Shown here: piece by piece, positions 34,770 to 43,614 of the stretch
Numbering within the stretch: the stretch's first letter is position 1
Layout of the letters: each line of letters starts with the position of its first letter
Assembly (NCBI RefSeq): GCF_003148745.1
Contig: NZ_QGGU01000008.1
Span: 1-64,000 of the forward strand
Direction of reading: 5' to 3'
Source of the DNA: Pleionea mediterranea
Lineage (GTDB): Bacteria > Pseudomonadota > Gammaproteobacteria > Enterobacterales > Kangiellaceae
Length of the DNA stretch: 64,000 bases
Position numbers and translations under genes: made by a program
Notes under the pieces: model-generated
Told to the model about the DNA's origin: nothing
What the model saw: only the letters and a program-made list of their open reading frames with translations
The model's database searches: none

Positions 34770-35558
34770 TTACGCGACCTGCTCAGCCGATTCAGCTTGC
34801 TTTAATGTTTTTATCAGCTGACGGTATGCATAAACGCCACGGCAATCGGGGTATAAAAAGTTAGCGCACTGATGCGCCTTACTGGCATCGCGAAACTTGG
34901 TATCAATTGGAATAACTTTAGGCCATAAATGCATGCCAAACTCATCCCGCATATTGCGTAAAGTTGCTATGGAAGCTTTAGTCCGGCGATCGAACATTGT
35001 TGGTACCACCAGATACTGCATACTGTGCTTTTGTGCTTTGGTCACCATATTGATGGTTTGCATCATTCGCTCAAGCCCTTTAAGCGCCAGAAATTCTGTT
35101 TGTACAGGTATAATCAATTGTTCACAGGCTGCCATAGCATTAACCAACAAAATGCCCAGCACTGGAGGACAGTCGATTAACATGTAGTCATACTCGCCTT
35201 TGAATGCCTGTTTAAGTTTTTTAATCACCAAACCTTTACCGGGTTTCTGACTTATCTTTCTGTCCAGAGTAGCCAGAGCAATGGACGATGGCATCAACGA
35301 AATATTGGTATGTGCTGTGGGTAATATTAAATTGTTGGGCAGATCATTTGCATTAGTGAAATCACTATCAAACACATCAAATAATGAATGCTCTAATGCA
35401 TCCGGATCATGATCAAAATAACTGGTCAGGGAAGCATGAGGATCACAGTCAAGCAAAAGCACACGGGCACCCTGCTCTGCTAACAAGCCAGCAAGCGTTG
35501 CCGTTGTGGTGGTTTTGCCAACCCCACCTTTCTGATTAGCGATGGTCCAGACTCTCAA
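34770..35558 (-). CDS. parC: ParA-family ATPase, ParC-like (chemotaxis array positioning)
   Basis: This 262-aa deviant-Walker ATPase has the P-loop NQKGGVGKTTTTATLAG near residues 8-24, with the signature lysine in KGGVGKT. VLLLDCDPHASLT is the switch I/II region and YMLIDCPPVLG the Walker B segment. In Vibrio such a protein (ParC, unrelated to topoisomerase IV ParC) places chemotaxis arrays at the old pole through HubP and ParP. Here hubP/fimV, parP and cheA are all in the same window. It is not the chromosomal ParA, as no parB or parS follows. Confidence 0.85.
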   Translation of the reverse strand: MRVWTIANQKGGVGKTTTTATLAGLLAEQGARVLLLDCDPHASLTSYFDHDPDALEHSLFDVFDSDFTNANDLPNNLILPTAHTNISLMPSSIALATLDRKISQKPGKGLVIKKLKQAFKGEYDYMLIDCPPVLGILLVNAMAACEQLIIPVQTEFLALKGLERMMQTINMVTKAQKHSMQYLVVPTMFDRRTKASIATLRNMRDEFGMHLWPKVIPIDTKFRDASKAHQCANFLYPDCRGVYAYRQLIKTLKQAESAEQVA

Positions 35559-35618
35559 ATCTCGTCCTGTATCATTTTAACGTCGTATTTAGTAATCACT
35601 GGATGAATAAAACCAATA

Positions 35619-36614
35619 TTATTGATTATTTTGTTCATCATCATTTTTATCATTGTTTTTTGTCTCATCTGGCAATTGTTTGCCGCGAATCAACAAGCCT
35701 CCACCAGGAAGCCTGACAATTTCATAGGTTGGCTCGGCATCCGCTTCTGATGATTGACCGGGTGTTTCTTGTACCGGACTTTGCCCAGCTGTTTGCTCTG
35801 GTGACTGTTCTCTAACTTGCTCAGAGGTTGTTGTCTCGCTCTCCTGATACAGATAACGAGATACAGCTATGGTCACACGCCGGTTTTTTGCTCGCCCTTC
35901 AGCCGTAGCGTTAGAAGCAATTGGTTGATATTCACCATGGGCTTCAACTTTTAATCGCTGAGACTTAATATTAAAAGACTGCAACAAACGTACCACTGCA
36001 ACTGAGCGAGAGGCTGAAAGAGACCAGTTGGAGGAAAAACGAGAAGTATTAATGGGCACATTATCGGTATGACCGCGAACACTGATTAATTGATTATTCT
36101 GTCGTAAGGTATCCGATATGGTTTCAATGACTACTCTGGCATTAGACGCTAATGTGTCGCTTCCGCTTTCAAACAACAAAGCACTTCGTAGGTTTATTTC
36201 CAGCCAGCTCTCAGAAGATGAAATAGAAATTAAATCATTATCTATTAATGGCGCTAGTTGCTGTTGCAATTGCTGTTCAATTTGTTGAAACGCTTGCTGA
36301 CTGGCAAAGTTATCTTCGTTAATGATATTTTCATTTATAACGTCTTCACTAAAACCGTTTTGGCTATCATCAGACTTCTCACTGTTCGGTTGAACCCGTG
36401 ATATTTCGCCCTCTTGGATCGGCAATAAACTTTTCGGCGTTGCGTCGAATGCTGATAACAGAGATTCGGATAAAACTTTATATTTACCTTCATTTACTTG
36501 AGAAATTGAATACATCACCACAAAAAAAGCAAACAAAAGAGTAATGAAGTCGGCGTAAGAAACCAGCCAACGATCCACTTTTTCACTTTTCTCAACGGTT
36601 TGTTTTCTCAGCAT
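35619..36614 (-). CDS. motD: Flagellar motor protein MotD (MotB family stator)
   Basis: This 331-aa stator subunit is anchored in the inner membrane by one helix (SYADFITLLFAFFVVMYSIS, about residues 19-38) that carries the conserved proton-pathway Asp22. An OmpA-type peptidoglycan-binding domain (about 150-255) has VRGHTDNVPI and EGRAKNRRVTIAVSRY. The C-terminal tail is Gln/Glu-rich. With MotC it makes the second stator set known from Pseudomonas, important at high load or viscosity. It lies directly downstream of motC. Confidence 0.93.
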   Translation of the reverse strand: MLRKQTVEKSEKVDRWLVSYADFITLLFAFFVVMYSISQVNEGKYKVLSESLLSAFDATPKSLLPIQEGEISRVQPNSEKSDDSQNGFSEDVINENIINEDNFASQQAFQQIEQQLQQQLAPLIDNDLISISSSESWLEINLRSALLFESGSDTLASNARVVIETISDTLRQNNQLISVRGHTDNVPINTSRFSSNWSLSASRSVAVVRLLQSFNIKSQRLKVEAHGEYQPIASNATAEGRAKNRRVTIAVSRYLYQESETTTSEQVREQSPEQTAGQSPVQETPGQSSEADAEPTYEIVRLPGGGLLIRGKQLPDETKNNDKNDDEQNNQ

Positions 36615-36679
36615 AAGGTGTACCGAATGATATCTTTTATGTCACCTTGAGTGACGAAAGTGAAAACAATTGTGAAGTC

Positions 36680-37423
36680 CTAGCGGGGCACAAAGCTAAA
36701 TAAACGACTTTCGATCACTTTTGGGTTTTCTCCTTCAGCGATCAGCGCGATACCTTCTATGATCATTTCTCGATATAAGCTTTGCGATAACACAATACTG
36801 GTTAATTTATTGGCTATGGGTAAAAACAATAAATTAGCGGAACCAACACCATAAATAGTGGCGACAAAAGCAGTAGCGATCCCACTGCCAAGTTGCGATG
36901 GATCCGATAAATTGCCCATAACCTGAATCAATCCCAATACCGCACCAACTATTCCCATTGTCGGCGCATAACCGCCGAGTGCTTCAAAAAATTTAACGGA
37001 TTTTATTGATTCGCGCTCACCAACTTCTAAATCAACCAGTAATGTATCTCTGATTTTTTCTGGCTCACCACCATCAACCAATAAAGTTAACCCTTTTTGT
37101 TCAAAATGGTTTTTTTCCTGATCGATATAATCTTCCAAACCCAGTAATCCAGCTTTACGAGCTCGTAAACTCCAGTTTACTAATTTTTTAATACCGCGTT
37201 CCGGATCGACAATTGGTGAAATAAAACACCAACGGATCATTTTAAATGCCCGTATTAATACCTTTAAATTTGTCTGAATTAAGGCCGCACCAAAGGTTCC
37301 ACCGATTACAATGACAAAAGCGGGAAAGTTTAACAGCGATTCTATGCTACCACCTTCAAGAATTTGGCCGCCAAAAATTGCCAGAAAAGCAAATAACAGA
37401 CCGACAAACGTTAAGCTATCCAT
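36680..37423 (-). CDS. motC: Flagellar motor protein MotC (MotA family stator)
   Basis: This 247-aa inner-membrane stator protein has four helices (about 1-20, 30-50, 150-170 and 185-205) and a cytoplasmic loop between helices 2 and 3 that contacts FliG. The segment GGYAPTMGIVGAVLGLIQVM carries the conserved proline. It starts two bases after cheB stops and precedes motD, matching Pseudomonas-type clusters. Confidence 0.94.
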   Translation of the reverse strand: MDSLTFVGLLFAFLAIFGGQILEGGSIESLLNFPAFVIVIGGTFGAALIQTNLKVLIRAFKMIRWCFISPIVDPERGIKKLVNWSLRARKAGLLGLEDYIDQEKNHFEQKGLTLLVDGGEPEKIRDTLLVDLEVGERESIKSVKFFEALGGYAPTMGIVGAVLGLIQVMGNLSDPSQLGSGIATAFVATIYGVGSANLLFLPIANKLTSIVLSQSLYREMIIEGIALIAEGENPKVIESRLFSFVPR

Positions 37424-37425
37424 TG

Positions 37426-38463
37426 TTAAACCACTTGTAAAACTTGTGAAGCGAGATTATCTGCGGAAAATTCATTATCTGAAAAGCCCGCTTTTGCTAC
37501 CGACATGGGCATCCCATACACTACACAACTGGCTTCATCTTGTGTCCATACTTTCGCACCGGATTGTTTTAATATACGAGCGCCTTCTCGTCCATCGGCG
37601 CCCATACCGGTCAATACAATTGCAAGCACTTGTCGACCAAACACTTTAGCGGCAGATCCATAGGTTAAATCAACACAAGGTGCGTATTGTAATCTTGCAT
37701 CGGTATCTTTAATACGAATTTTGGGATGACCTGAAGTTCCTTCGATCAACATTTGTTTACCACCGGGTGCAATATAAACTTTGCCCGGTTTTAGCAAAAC
37801 ACCATTTTCAGCTTCCATGACATCTAATTTTGACAAACTATTCATACGTTGAGCAAAAGCCCCGGTAAAGGTTCCTGGCATATGTTGAGTAATGGTGATC
37901 GGTAATGAAAAGTTAGCCGGTAATGACGTAAGAAATTTTTGAATAGCCACAGGACCACCAGTTGAGGCGCCAATGGCTAATAATTTAAATTGACCACGTG
38001 AATTGCTGACAGGTGCTGACGGTTGCTGGACAGGGGTGGTTGCTGTTTTTGTTGCAACAACTTTTCCTTTTAAGCCAATTTCTTTCACTTTTTCACGAAG
38101 TAAATTGGCTAGCTGACCACTGCTTTGCGAAATCCCTTCGTAACTTTTCAACATAAAGTCAGCGGCACCGGCATCCAACGCATCTAACGTTAATTTAGCG
38201 CCTTCATAGGTCAATGACGATAGCATTAAAGCTTTGGTGGGTTGCAACTGCATGATTTGCTTTAATGCGGTAATGCCATCCATTACTGGCATTTCCACAT
38301 CTAGAGTAATCACATCGGGTTTTAACTGCTGTACTTTTTGAATGGCTTCCTGACCGTTATTAGCAACCCCGATTACTTTAATTTGAGGATCAGAACTAAG
38401 TATTTGCGCGACACGTCGACAAAAAAAGTTTGAATCATCAACAACCAGAACTCTAATGGTCAC
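37426..38463 (-). CDS. cheB: Chemotaxis response regulator / methylesterase CheB (cluster 1)
   Basis: This 345-aa protein removes methyl groups from, and deamidates, chemoreceptors. The N-terminal receiver has Asp9-Asp10 and phospho-acceptor Asp55 (ITLDVEMPVMDG). The C-terminal esterase (about 155-343) has the Ser-His-Asp triad in AIGASTGGPVAI, ITQHMPGTF and TGMGADGREG. It lies between cheA and motC in the first chemotaxis set. A second CheB is encoded at 57358-58386. Confidence 0.95.
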   Translation of the reverse strand: MTIRVLVVDDSNFFCRRVAQILSSDPQIKVIGVANNGQEAIQKVQQLKPDVITLDVEMPVMDGITALKQIMQLQPTKALMLSSLTYEGAKLTLDALDAGAADFMLKSYEGISQSSGQLANLLREKVKEIGLKGKVVATKTATTPVQQPSAPVSNSRGQFKLLAIGASTGGPVAIQKFLTSLPANFSLPITITQHMPGTFTGAFAQRMNSLSKLDVMEAENGVLLKPGKVYIAPGGKQMLIEGTSGHPKIRIKDTDARLQYAPCVDLTYGSAAKVFGRQVLAIVLTGMGADGREGARILKQSGAKVWTQDEASCVVYGMPMSVAKAGFSDNEFSADNLASQVLQVV

Positions 38464-38484
38464 ACTTGGCTCCTGACAACAGCA

Positions 38485-40728
38485 TTATGAGCGCTTTGCG
38501 TAAAACTTTAGAAGGCTGGGCACATCCAGAATTAACGCAATGCCACCATCACTGGTTATGGTAGCGCCTGCCATTCCGGGTGTTCCTTGCAACGATTTGC
38601 CCAATGGCTTTATAACAACCTCTTCTTGTCCAATTAACGCATCAACCACAAAACCAATTTTCTGGGTGCCTACTTGTACTATCACCACATGCCCTTCTTC
38701 AGATTTTTCATTGGTCGCCTGACCAGGAGGCAGTAACCAGCGATCAACATAAAACAGGGGCAATGCTTTATCGCGGACAATCACGGTTTCTTGTCCGTCA
38801 ACAACATTGGTGCGTGATAAATCCAAATGGAAAATTTCGTTCACACTGGCTAGCGGTAACGCAAACACTTGTTTGCCTACAGTCACCATTAATGTTGGTA
38901 ATATCGCTAGTGTCAGTGGCACTTTGATTAATATTTTGGTGCCTTTACCCAGTTGAGAATCGATGGTTAAACTACCATTTAACTGAGTTATTTTGGTTTT
39001 AACAACGTCCATGCCGACGCCACGACCCGACACATCAGAAATTTCGTCTTTGGTGGAAAAGCCCGCCATAAAAATTAAATTAAAGCATTCGGTGTCATCC
39101 AGTCGATCGGCCTGATCCGAATCCATTAACCCTTTATCGACGGCTTTTTGACGCAATGCATTAGGATCCATACCCTTACCATCATCTTCTATTGACAGTA
39201 AAATATGATCACCTTCTTGCGCAGCCGATAAAACAACCTGTCCTGTTCTTGGTTTACCATTGCTGACCCGTTCTTCCGGACTTTCAACGCCATGATCCAC
39301 CGAGTTTCTGACCAGATGAACCAGAGGATCGGCCAAGGCTTCCACCAGGTTTTTATCCAGGTCGGTATCTTCACCCACCAGTTGAAGTGAAATTTCTTTT
39401 TTAAGGCTTCGTGCTAAATCACGCACCACACGCGGGAACCGACCGAATACTTTTTTAATCGGTTGCATTCGGGTTTTCATAACCGCGCCTTGCAGATCTG
39501 AGGTGACCACATCAAGTGTTGCAACGGCTTTATTCAGCTCTTCGTCCTGATGATTCTGTCCCAGCATATTAAGCCGGTTTCTTGCTAATACCAGTTCTCC
39601 AACCATATTCATAATATCGTCAAGCCGTGCGGTATCGACGCGCACTGTAGATTCAGTGGTAACGGATGGTTTGGGTGCAGCAGGTGCAGGCACGGCCGAT
39701 TGTTTTTCATTTTGTGCAGCAGGCTTTGATGGCTCTGCTTTTTTCGCAGCGGGTTTGGCAGGTTCCGGCTTTTTAACAGGCTCTACCTTCTTGACAGACG
39801 CAGGCTTCTTTTCTGCAGGCTTAGAATCTTTACTGGCAGCTTGATTATTTGCTGAGGCTGCCGGACTTTTGCCAGACCCATGCAATTGATCGAGTAAGGC
39901 TTCAAATTCATCATCGGTGATGGCATCACTATCTGATTGGCTGGAGGAAGAATTTGTTGCGTTTTTACTGGCCGATGTGTCTTTATTTACGGATTCTTTT
40001 TCAACGCTTTTATTTTCAAGGTTACTGTTTTCAGCCGAAACGCCTTTGCCATGAAGCTCATCCAGTAATGCCTCAAATTCGTCGTCGGTTATTTCATCAG
40101 CCGAAGCAGCGGGTTTATTATCAGGTTTGTCTGCGGAGCCTGTAGCGGTTGGATCGGATCCACCAGAACCATGAATTTGATCGAGTAAAGCTTCAAACTC
40201 ATCATCGGTTATTTCATCATTGGCGGAACCTGAGGGTTGTTCAACACGGTTTGCTTCAAAAATTGCATCCATATCTTGCTCAGGTTCTGGAGTTTGTTGT
40301 TCAGCAACCTCTGCAGTTTCACTGGATGCAGAACCATCATCGGGCTTAGCAAATTGTTCTAATAATTGCAGTAACTCACTGGGGGCGGGTGTCGGCTCTT
40401 CCCCAGCTTTCACCTCATCGAACATCGCATTAACAAAATCGAGCGCTTGTAACACAGTGTCCATCAGTTCTGAATCAGCTGAACGACCACCGTTTCTTAA
40501 TACATCAAAAATATTTTCTGTGATGTGGCAAACTTCAACCATTGCGGTCAGATTTAGAAATCCTGCTCCGCCTTTTACCGTATGAAAACCACGAAAGATA
40601 GCATTCAACAATTCTTTATCTTCAGGGTTATTCTCAAGTTCGACCAACTGCTCGGACAAAGTTTCTAGAATTTCACTGGCTTCAATTAAAAAGTCTTGAA
40701 GTATTTCTTCATCAGCGTCGATTGACAT
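38485..40728 (-). CDS. cheA: Chemotaxis histidine kinase CheA (cluster 1) with three linker repeats
   Basis: This 747-aa kinase has an Hpt/P1 domain with phospho-site His49 (GFHTVKGGAGF), a long acidic and Ala/Pro/Lys-rich linker, a dimerisation P3, a HATPase P4 (VRNSVDHGVESPEER) and a CheW-like P5. The linker contains three near-identical 15-residue motifs, ITDDEFEALLDQ[I/L]HG, at residues 173-187, 213-227 and 270-284. In Vibrio the CheA linker region called LID binds ParP and ParC, and the ParC/ParP-like genes nearby suggest the same use here. It phosphorylates CheY and CheB. It follows cheZ by about 12 bases. Confidence 0.96.
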   Translation of the reverse strand: MSIDADEEILQDFLIEASEILETLSEQLVELENNPEDKELLNAIFRGFHTVKGGAGFLNLTAMVEVCHITENIFDVLRNGGRSADSELMDTVLQALDFVNAMFDEVKAGEEPTPAPSELLQLLEQFAKPDDGSASSETAEVAEQQTPEPEQDMDAIFEANRVEQPSGSANDEITDDEFEALLDQIHGSGGSDPTATGSADKPDNKPAASADEITDDEFEALLDELHGKGVSAENSNLENKSVEKESVNKDTSASKNATNSSSSQSDSDAITDDEFEALLDQLHGSGKSPAASANNQAASKDSKPAEKKPASVKKVEPVKKPEPAKPAAKKAEPSKPAAQNEKQSAVPAPAAPKPSVTTESTVRVDTARLDDIMNMVGELVLARNRLNMLGQNHQDEELNKAVATLDVVTSDLQGAVMKTRMQPIKKVFGRFPRVVRDLARSLKKEISLQLVGEDTDLDKNLVEALADPLVHLVRNSVDHGVESPEERVSNGKPRTGQVVLSAAQEGDHILLSIEDDGKGMDPNALRQKAVDKGLMDSDQADRLDDTECFNLIFMAGFSTKDEISDVSGRGVGMDVVKTKITQLNGSLTIDSQLGKGTKILIKVPLTLAILPTLMVTVGKQVFALPLASVNEIFHLDLSRTNVVDGQETVIVRDKALPLFYVDRWLLPPGQATNEKSEEGHVVIVQVGTQKIGFVVDALIGQEEVVIKPLGKSLQGTPGMAGATITSDGGIALILDVPSLLKFYAKRS

Positions 40729-40740
40729 TCAACAGCTCCC

Positions 40741-41484
40741 CTAAAAACCTAAGCTGGAAAGAAGATCATCAACGTCATCCTGACTGGTCAGAACATCTTC
40801 TCTAGTTTTATCAATAACCGGACCTTCGGCACCTTCATGCTTGACGTCCTGCTTTTGAGCCTTTTGATATTCTTCGGTACTACCAAACATTTTAATCAGA
40901 TGTACCAGATTTTCTTCAACATCTTGCACAAGAGTTATAACTCGTCGAATAACCTGTCCGGTTAAATCCTGATAATCTTGTGCCACCATAACTTCGGTCA
41001 ACAAGCCATTAAGTTGACTTGAATCTGATGACACCGAAGTTAAAAATGTTTCGACCCGCCCTGCCAGCTTTCGAAACTCACCGGGTTTTAATTCGCGTCG
41101 GTATAACTTTCCCCAGTCATTAAGCAGTTCGTCAGCAGTTGACTTGATGTTTTCCGATATGGGCAGACACTTCTCAACCGAGTCCATGGTTTTATTGGCA
41201 GCATTTTCGGTGGTTTCTATAACGTAATTTAATCTTTCCTGAGCATCTGGAATATCTTGCGCAGCTAAGCCAGTTAACTTGTTATCCAGCTGAAAATTCG
41301 ACAAGGCTTCATGCAGTTGTCGGGTTAATTTTCCCACTTCACAGAATAGGCTGGCTTCCCGAATTTGAGACAAGCCATCGATGGCTTCTCGCGCTTCTTC
41401 AACTTTTCCAGATTCCAGGCATTTAATAAGATGGCGAGCCTGATCGAGCGTAACATCGGCCATCAGTTTGTCTTGTGTATCCAT
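40741..41484 (-). CDS. cheZ: Protein phosphatase CheZ
   Basis: This 247-aa helical phosphatase removes phosphate from CheY-P. The active-site segment QDYQDLTGQVIRRV (about residues 166-179) carries the catalytic glutamine and acidic residue. The C-terminal peptide SQDDVDDLLSSLGF is the CheY-docking helix. It lies 12 bases after cheY. Its presence marks the first che set as the flagellar one; no cheZ is seen in the second set. Confidence 0.94.
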   Translation of the reverse strand: MDTQDKLMADVTLDQARHLIKCLESGKVEEAREAIDGLSQIREASLFCEVGKLTRQLHEALSNFQLDNKLTGLAAQDIPDAQERLNYVIETTENAANKTMDSVEKCLPISENIKSTADELLNDWGKLYRRELKPGEFRKLAGRVETFLTSVSSDSSQLNGLLTEVMVAQDYQDLTGQVIRRVITLVQDVEENLVHLIKMFGSTEEYQKAQKQDVKHEGAEGPVIDKTREDVLTSQDDVDDLLSSLGF

Positions 41485-41496
41485 TCTGATGCTCCG

Positions 41497-41886
41497 TTAG
41501 CTGCCTTCGATTCTTTCAAATATCTTGTCGATTTTCTCTTTCAGAGTGCCTGCGGTAAATGGCTTAACGATGTAACCATTAACGCCTGCCTGAGCAGCTT
41601 CAACTATTTGCTCACGCTTGGCTTCAGCGGTCACCATTAAAACAGGAAGATCTTTAAGATTAGGATCAGAACGGACGTTTTTTAACAGATCGATACCTTG
41701 CATACCCGGCATATTCCAATCTGTTACTAAAAAATCAAAGTCTCCAGCCTGTAACATGGGTAATGCGGTTTGTCCGTCATCAGCTTCCTGAGTATTGGTA
41801 AACCCAAGGTCTCTTAGCAGATTCTTAACAATACGCCTCATGGTTGAAAAATCATCAACAATGAGTATTTTCATTTCTTTGTCCAA
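41497..41886 (-). CDS. cheY: Chemotaxis response regulator CheY
   Basis: This single-domain receiver of about 129 aa binds FliM and FliN when phosphorylated and alters flagellar rotation. The acid pocket is Asp11-Asp12, the phospho-acceptor is Asp56 (VTDWNMPG), Thr is in MVTAEA and Lys in IVKPF. The start could be ATG 41886 or ATG 41874, which gives MKILIVDDF; the shorter form is typical. A 92-base gap separates it from fliA, so it may have its own promoter, though none is evident. Confidence 0.95.
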   Translation of the reverse strand: MDKEMKILIVDDFSTMRRIVKNLLRDLGFTNTQEADDGQTALPMLQAGDFDFLVTDWNMPGMQGIDLLKNVRSDPNLKDLPVLMVTAEAKREQIVEAAQAGVNGYIVKPFTAGTLKEKIDKIFERIEGS

Positions 41887-41978
41887 GAAAAACCTCCCCT
41901 AGTGTCAGGCTTTTAATATTATTACGTTAATTGCGGAAATTCTTACTGCCAGATATAGATAAAGTTAGTCAAAATTAT

Positions 41979-42704
41979 CTATTTACGCCAATCTCTTAAA
42001 CGACTTTGTAAACGAATCATGGCCTGGCTGTTTATTTGGCTGATACGGGATTCACTTACTCCCATAACCTCGCCGATTTCTTTTAAATTCAGTTCTTCAT
42101 CATAATATAACGCCAGCACCAGTCGTTCTCTCTCTGGTAAGCCGCCAATGGCCGTTGCAAGGCAGTTTCTAAAATCTTCTGACTGTAACCCTTCATAAGG
42201 ATTTTTACCCGGCGATGAATCGGACAAACCTTCACTAAAATAGTCTTCGGTTAATCCGAGATCTTCAAAATCGAGCATATGACCGGTGGATGACTCCATC
42301 AGCATGATCCGATAGTCTTCCACTTCAACGTCTAGCGCCTCAGCCACCTCGGTATCTCGAGCGTCACGCCCTGTCTGTTGTTCAATTTTAGCGATGGTTT
42401 CAGCTATTTTTCGTGTATTGCGATGAACCGAACGAGGCACCCAGTCACCTCGGCGTATTTCATCAATCATGGCACCACGAATACGGATACCAGCAAATGT
42501 TTCAAAGCTGGCTCCTTTAGTGGCATCAAAGTTACGAGAGGCTTCAAGCAGACCAATCATGCCAGCCTGCATCATATCTTCTACCTGCACACTTGATGGC
42601 AATCGTGACATTAAATGGTGCGCAATACGCTTAACCAAAGGCGCATAACGAACCGTCACGTCCTGTTGAGCACCCATTTTTTTGTATGTATCTATGCCAG
42701 ACAC
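41979..42704 (-). CDS. fliA: RNA polymerase sigma-28 factor FliA
   Basis: This 241-aa sigma factor drives late flagellar and chemotaxis genes. Region 2 (VKRIAHHLMSRLPSSVQVED, MIDEIRRGDWVPRSVHRNTR) and region 4 with HTH (LNLKEIGEVMGVSESRISQI) are complete. The start is GTG 42704 with AGGA six bases upstream. It follows flhG closely and precedes cheY, the usual order. Its antagonist FlgM is not in the window. Confidence 0.96.
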   Translation of the reverse strand: MSGIDTYKKMGAQQDVTVRYAPLVKRIAHHLMSRLPSSVQVEDMMQAGMIGLLEASRNFDATKGASFETFAGIRIRGAMIDEIRRGDWVPRSVHRNTRKIAETIAKIEQQTGRDARDTEVAEALDVEVEDYRIMLMESSTGHMLDFEDLGLTEDYFSEGLSDSSPGKNPYEGLQSEDFRNCLATAIGGLPERERLVLALYYDEELNLKEIGEVMGVSESRISQINSQAMIRLQSRLRDWRK

Positions 42705-42726
42705 AAGTAATCCTCTGCTGGTTTTG

Positions 42727-43614
42727 TCAATAGGCTCCCTGGTGAACCAGTCGCTCCATAAAAAACTCTATATGACCGCTTGCATTCATTGGTATGGGCC
42801 AGGTTTCAATTTTTTTACCAACCGACTTTATCGCAACCGATGCGGGCGTCCGCGGAAACAGCTCCAAAATCGGCTTTTGCTTTTTAATGGCTTTACGAAC
42901 ATTTTCGTCAAATGGCACACTGCCTACGTAATCTAACATTACATCGAGAAATTTGTCAGTCACCTTTGTTAACTTGGCAAATATTTCACGACCTTCCTGA
43001 GGACTTCGTACCATATTCGCAACAATACGAAAACGCTCAATCTGATGATCTCGATTAAGCACTTTCATTAAAGCATAGGCATCGGTTATAGAGGTAGGCT
43101 CATCACACACCACCATTAAGATATCTTGCGAAGCACGGGTGAAAGACACCACATTATCGGTTATGCCAGCCGATGTATCGACGATTAGATAGTCAAGATT
43201 TTGACCCAGGTCACTGAAAGCTCTGATGATACCCGCGTGTTCAGCCGGGCTAAGTTCAGCCATTTTTTGGGTGCCCGATGATGCAGGAATGATTTTTAAC
43301 CCAGAGGGCCCGGTAACCACGATATCTCTTAAGTCGCACTCACCGTTTAAAACATGTTTTAGATTACGCTCGACCCTGAGTCCTAGCATAACATCAACAT
43401 TGGCGAGGCCTAAGTCAGCATCCAGTAACATCACATTTCGGCCAAGCGAGCTTAAATAAACGCCAAGGTTAACCGAAAGATTAGTTTTACCAACACCACC
43501 TTTACCGCCGGTCACGGCGATTACTTTTACCGGTTTTGAGCTTGTCATTGACCTTAATCCTGCTGCCTGGTCATTCATAGTTTTGGGATCCGGATTCTGA
43601 TTCGGTTCAAACAC
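42727..43614 (-). CDS. flhG: Flagellar number regulator FlhG/FleN (MinD-like ATPase)
   Basis: This 295-aa MinD-type ATPase limits polar flagellum number and antagonises the FleQ-type master regulator in relatives. The deviant Walker A is VTGGKGGVGKTNLSVNLG (about residues 34-51), followed by VMLLDADLGLANVDVMLG and LIVDTSAGI. The apparent GTG start at 43614 overlaps the flhF stop by one base (TAGTG); an internal ATG at 43578 is possible. Co-transcription with flhF and fliA is conserved. Confidence 0.94.
   Translation of the reverse strand: MFEPNQNPDPKTMNDQAAGLRSMTSSKPVKVIAVTGGKGGVGKTNLSVNLGVYLSSLGRNVMLLDADLGLANVDVMLGLRVERNLKHVLNGECDLRDIVVTGPSGLKIIPASSGTQKMAELSPAEHAGIIRAFSDLGQNLDYLIVDTSAGITDNVVSFTRASQDILMVVCDEPTSITDAYALMKVLNRDHQIERFRIVANMVRSPQEGREIFAKLTKVTDKFLDVMLDYVGSVPFDENVRKAIKKQKPILELFPRTPASVAIKSVGKKIETWPIPMNASGHIEFFMERLVHQGAY

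Noticed and set aside
41887-41978. Sigma-54-like GC...CC pair upstream of cheY
   Set aside because: The spacing between the two conserved dinucleotides is about 14 bases rather than 10, so it does not fit RpoN binding.
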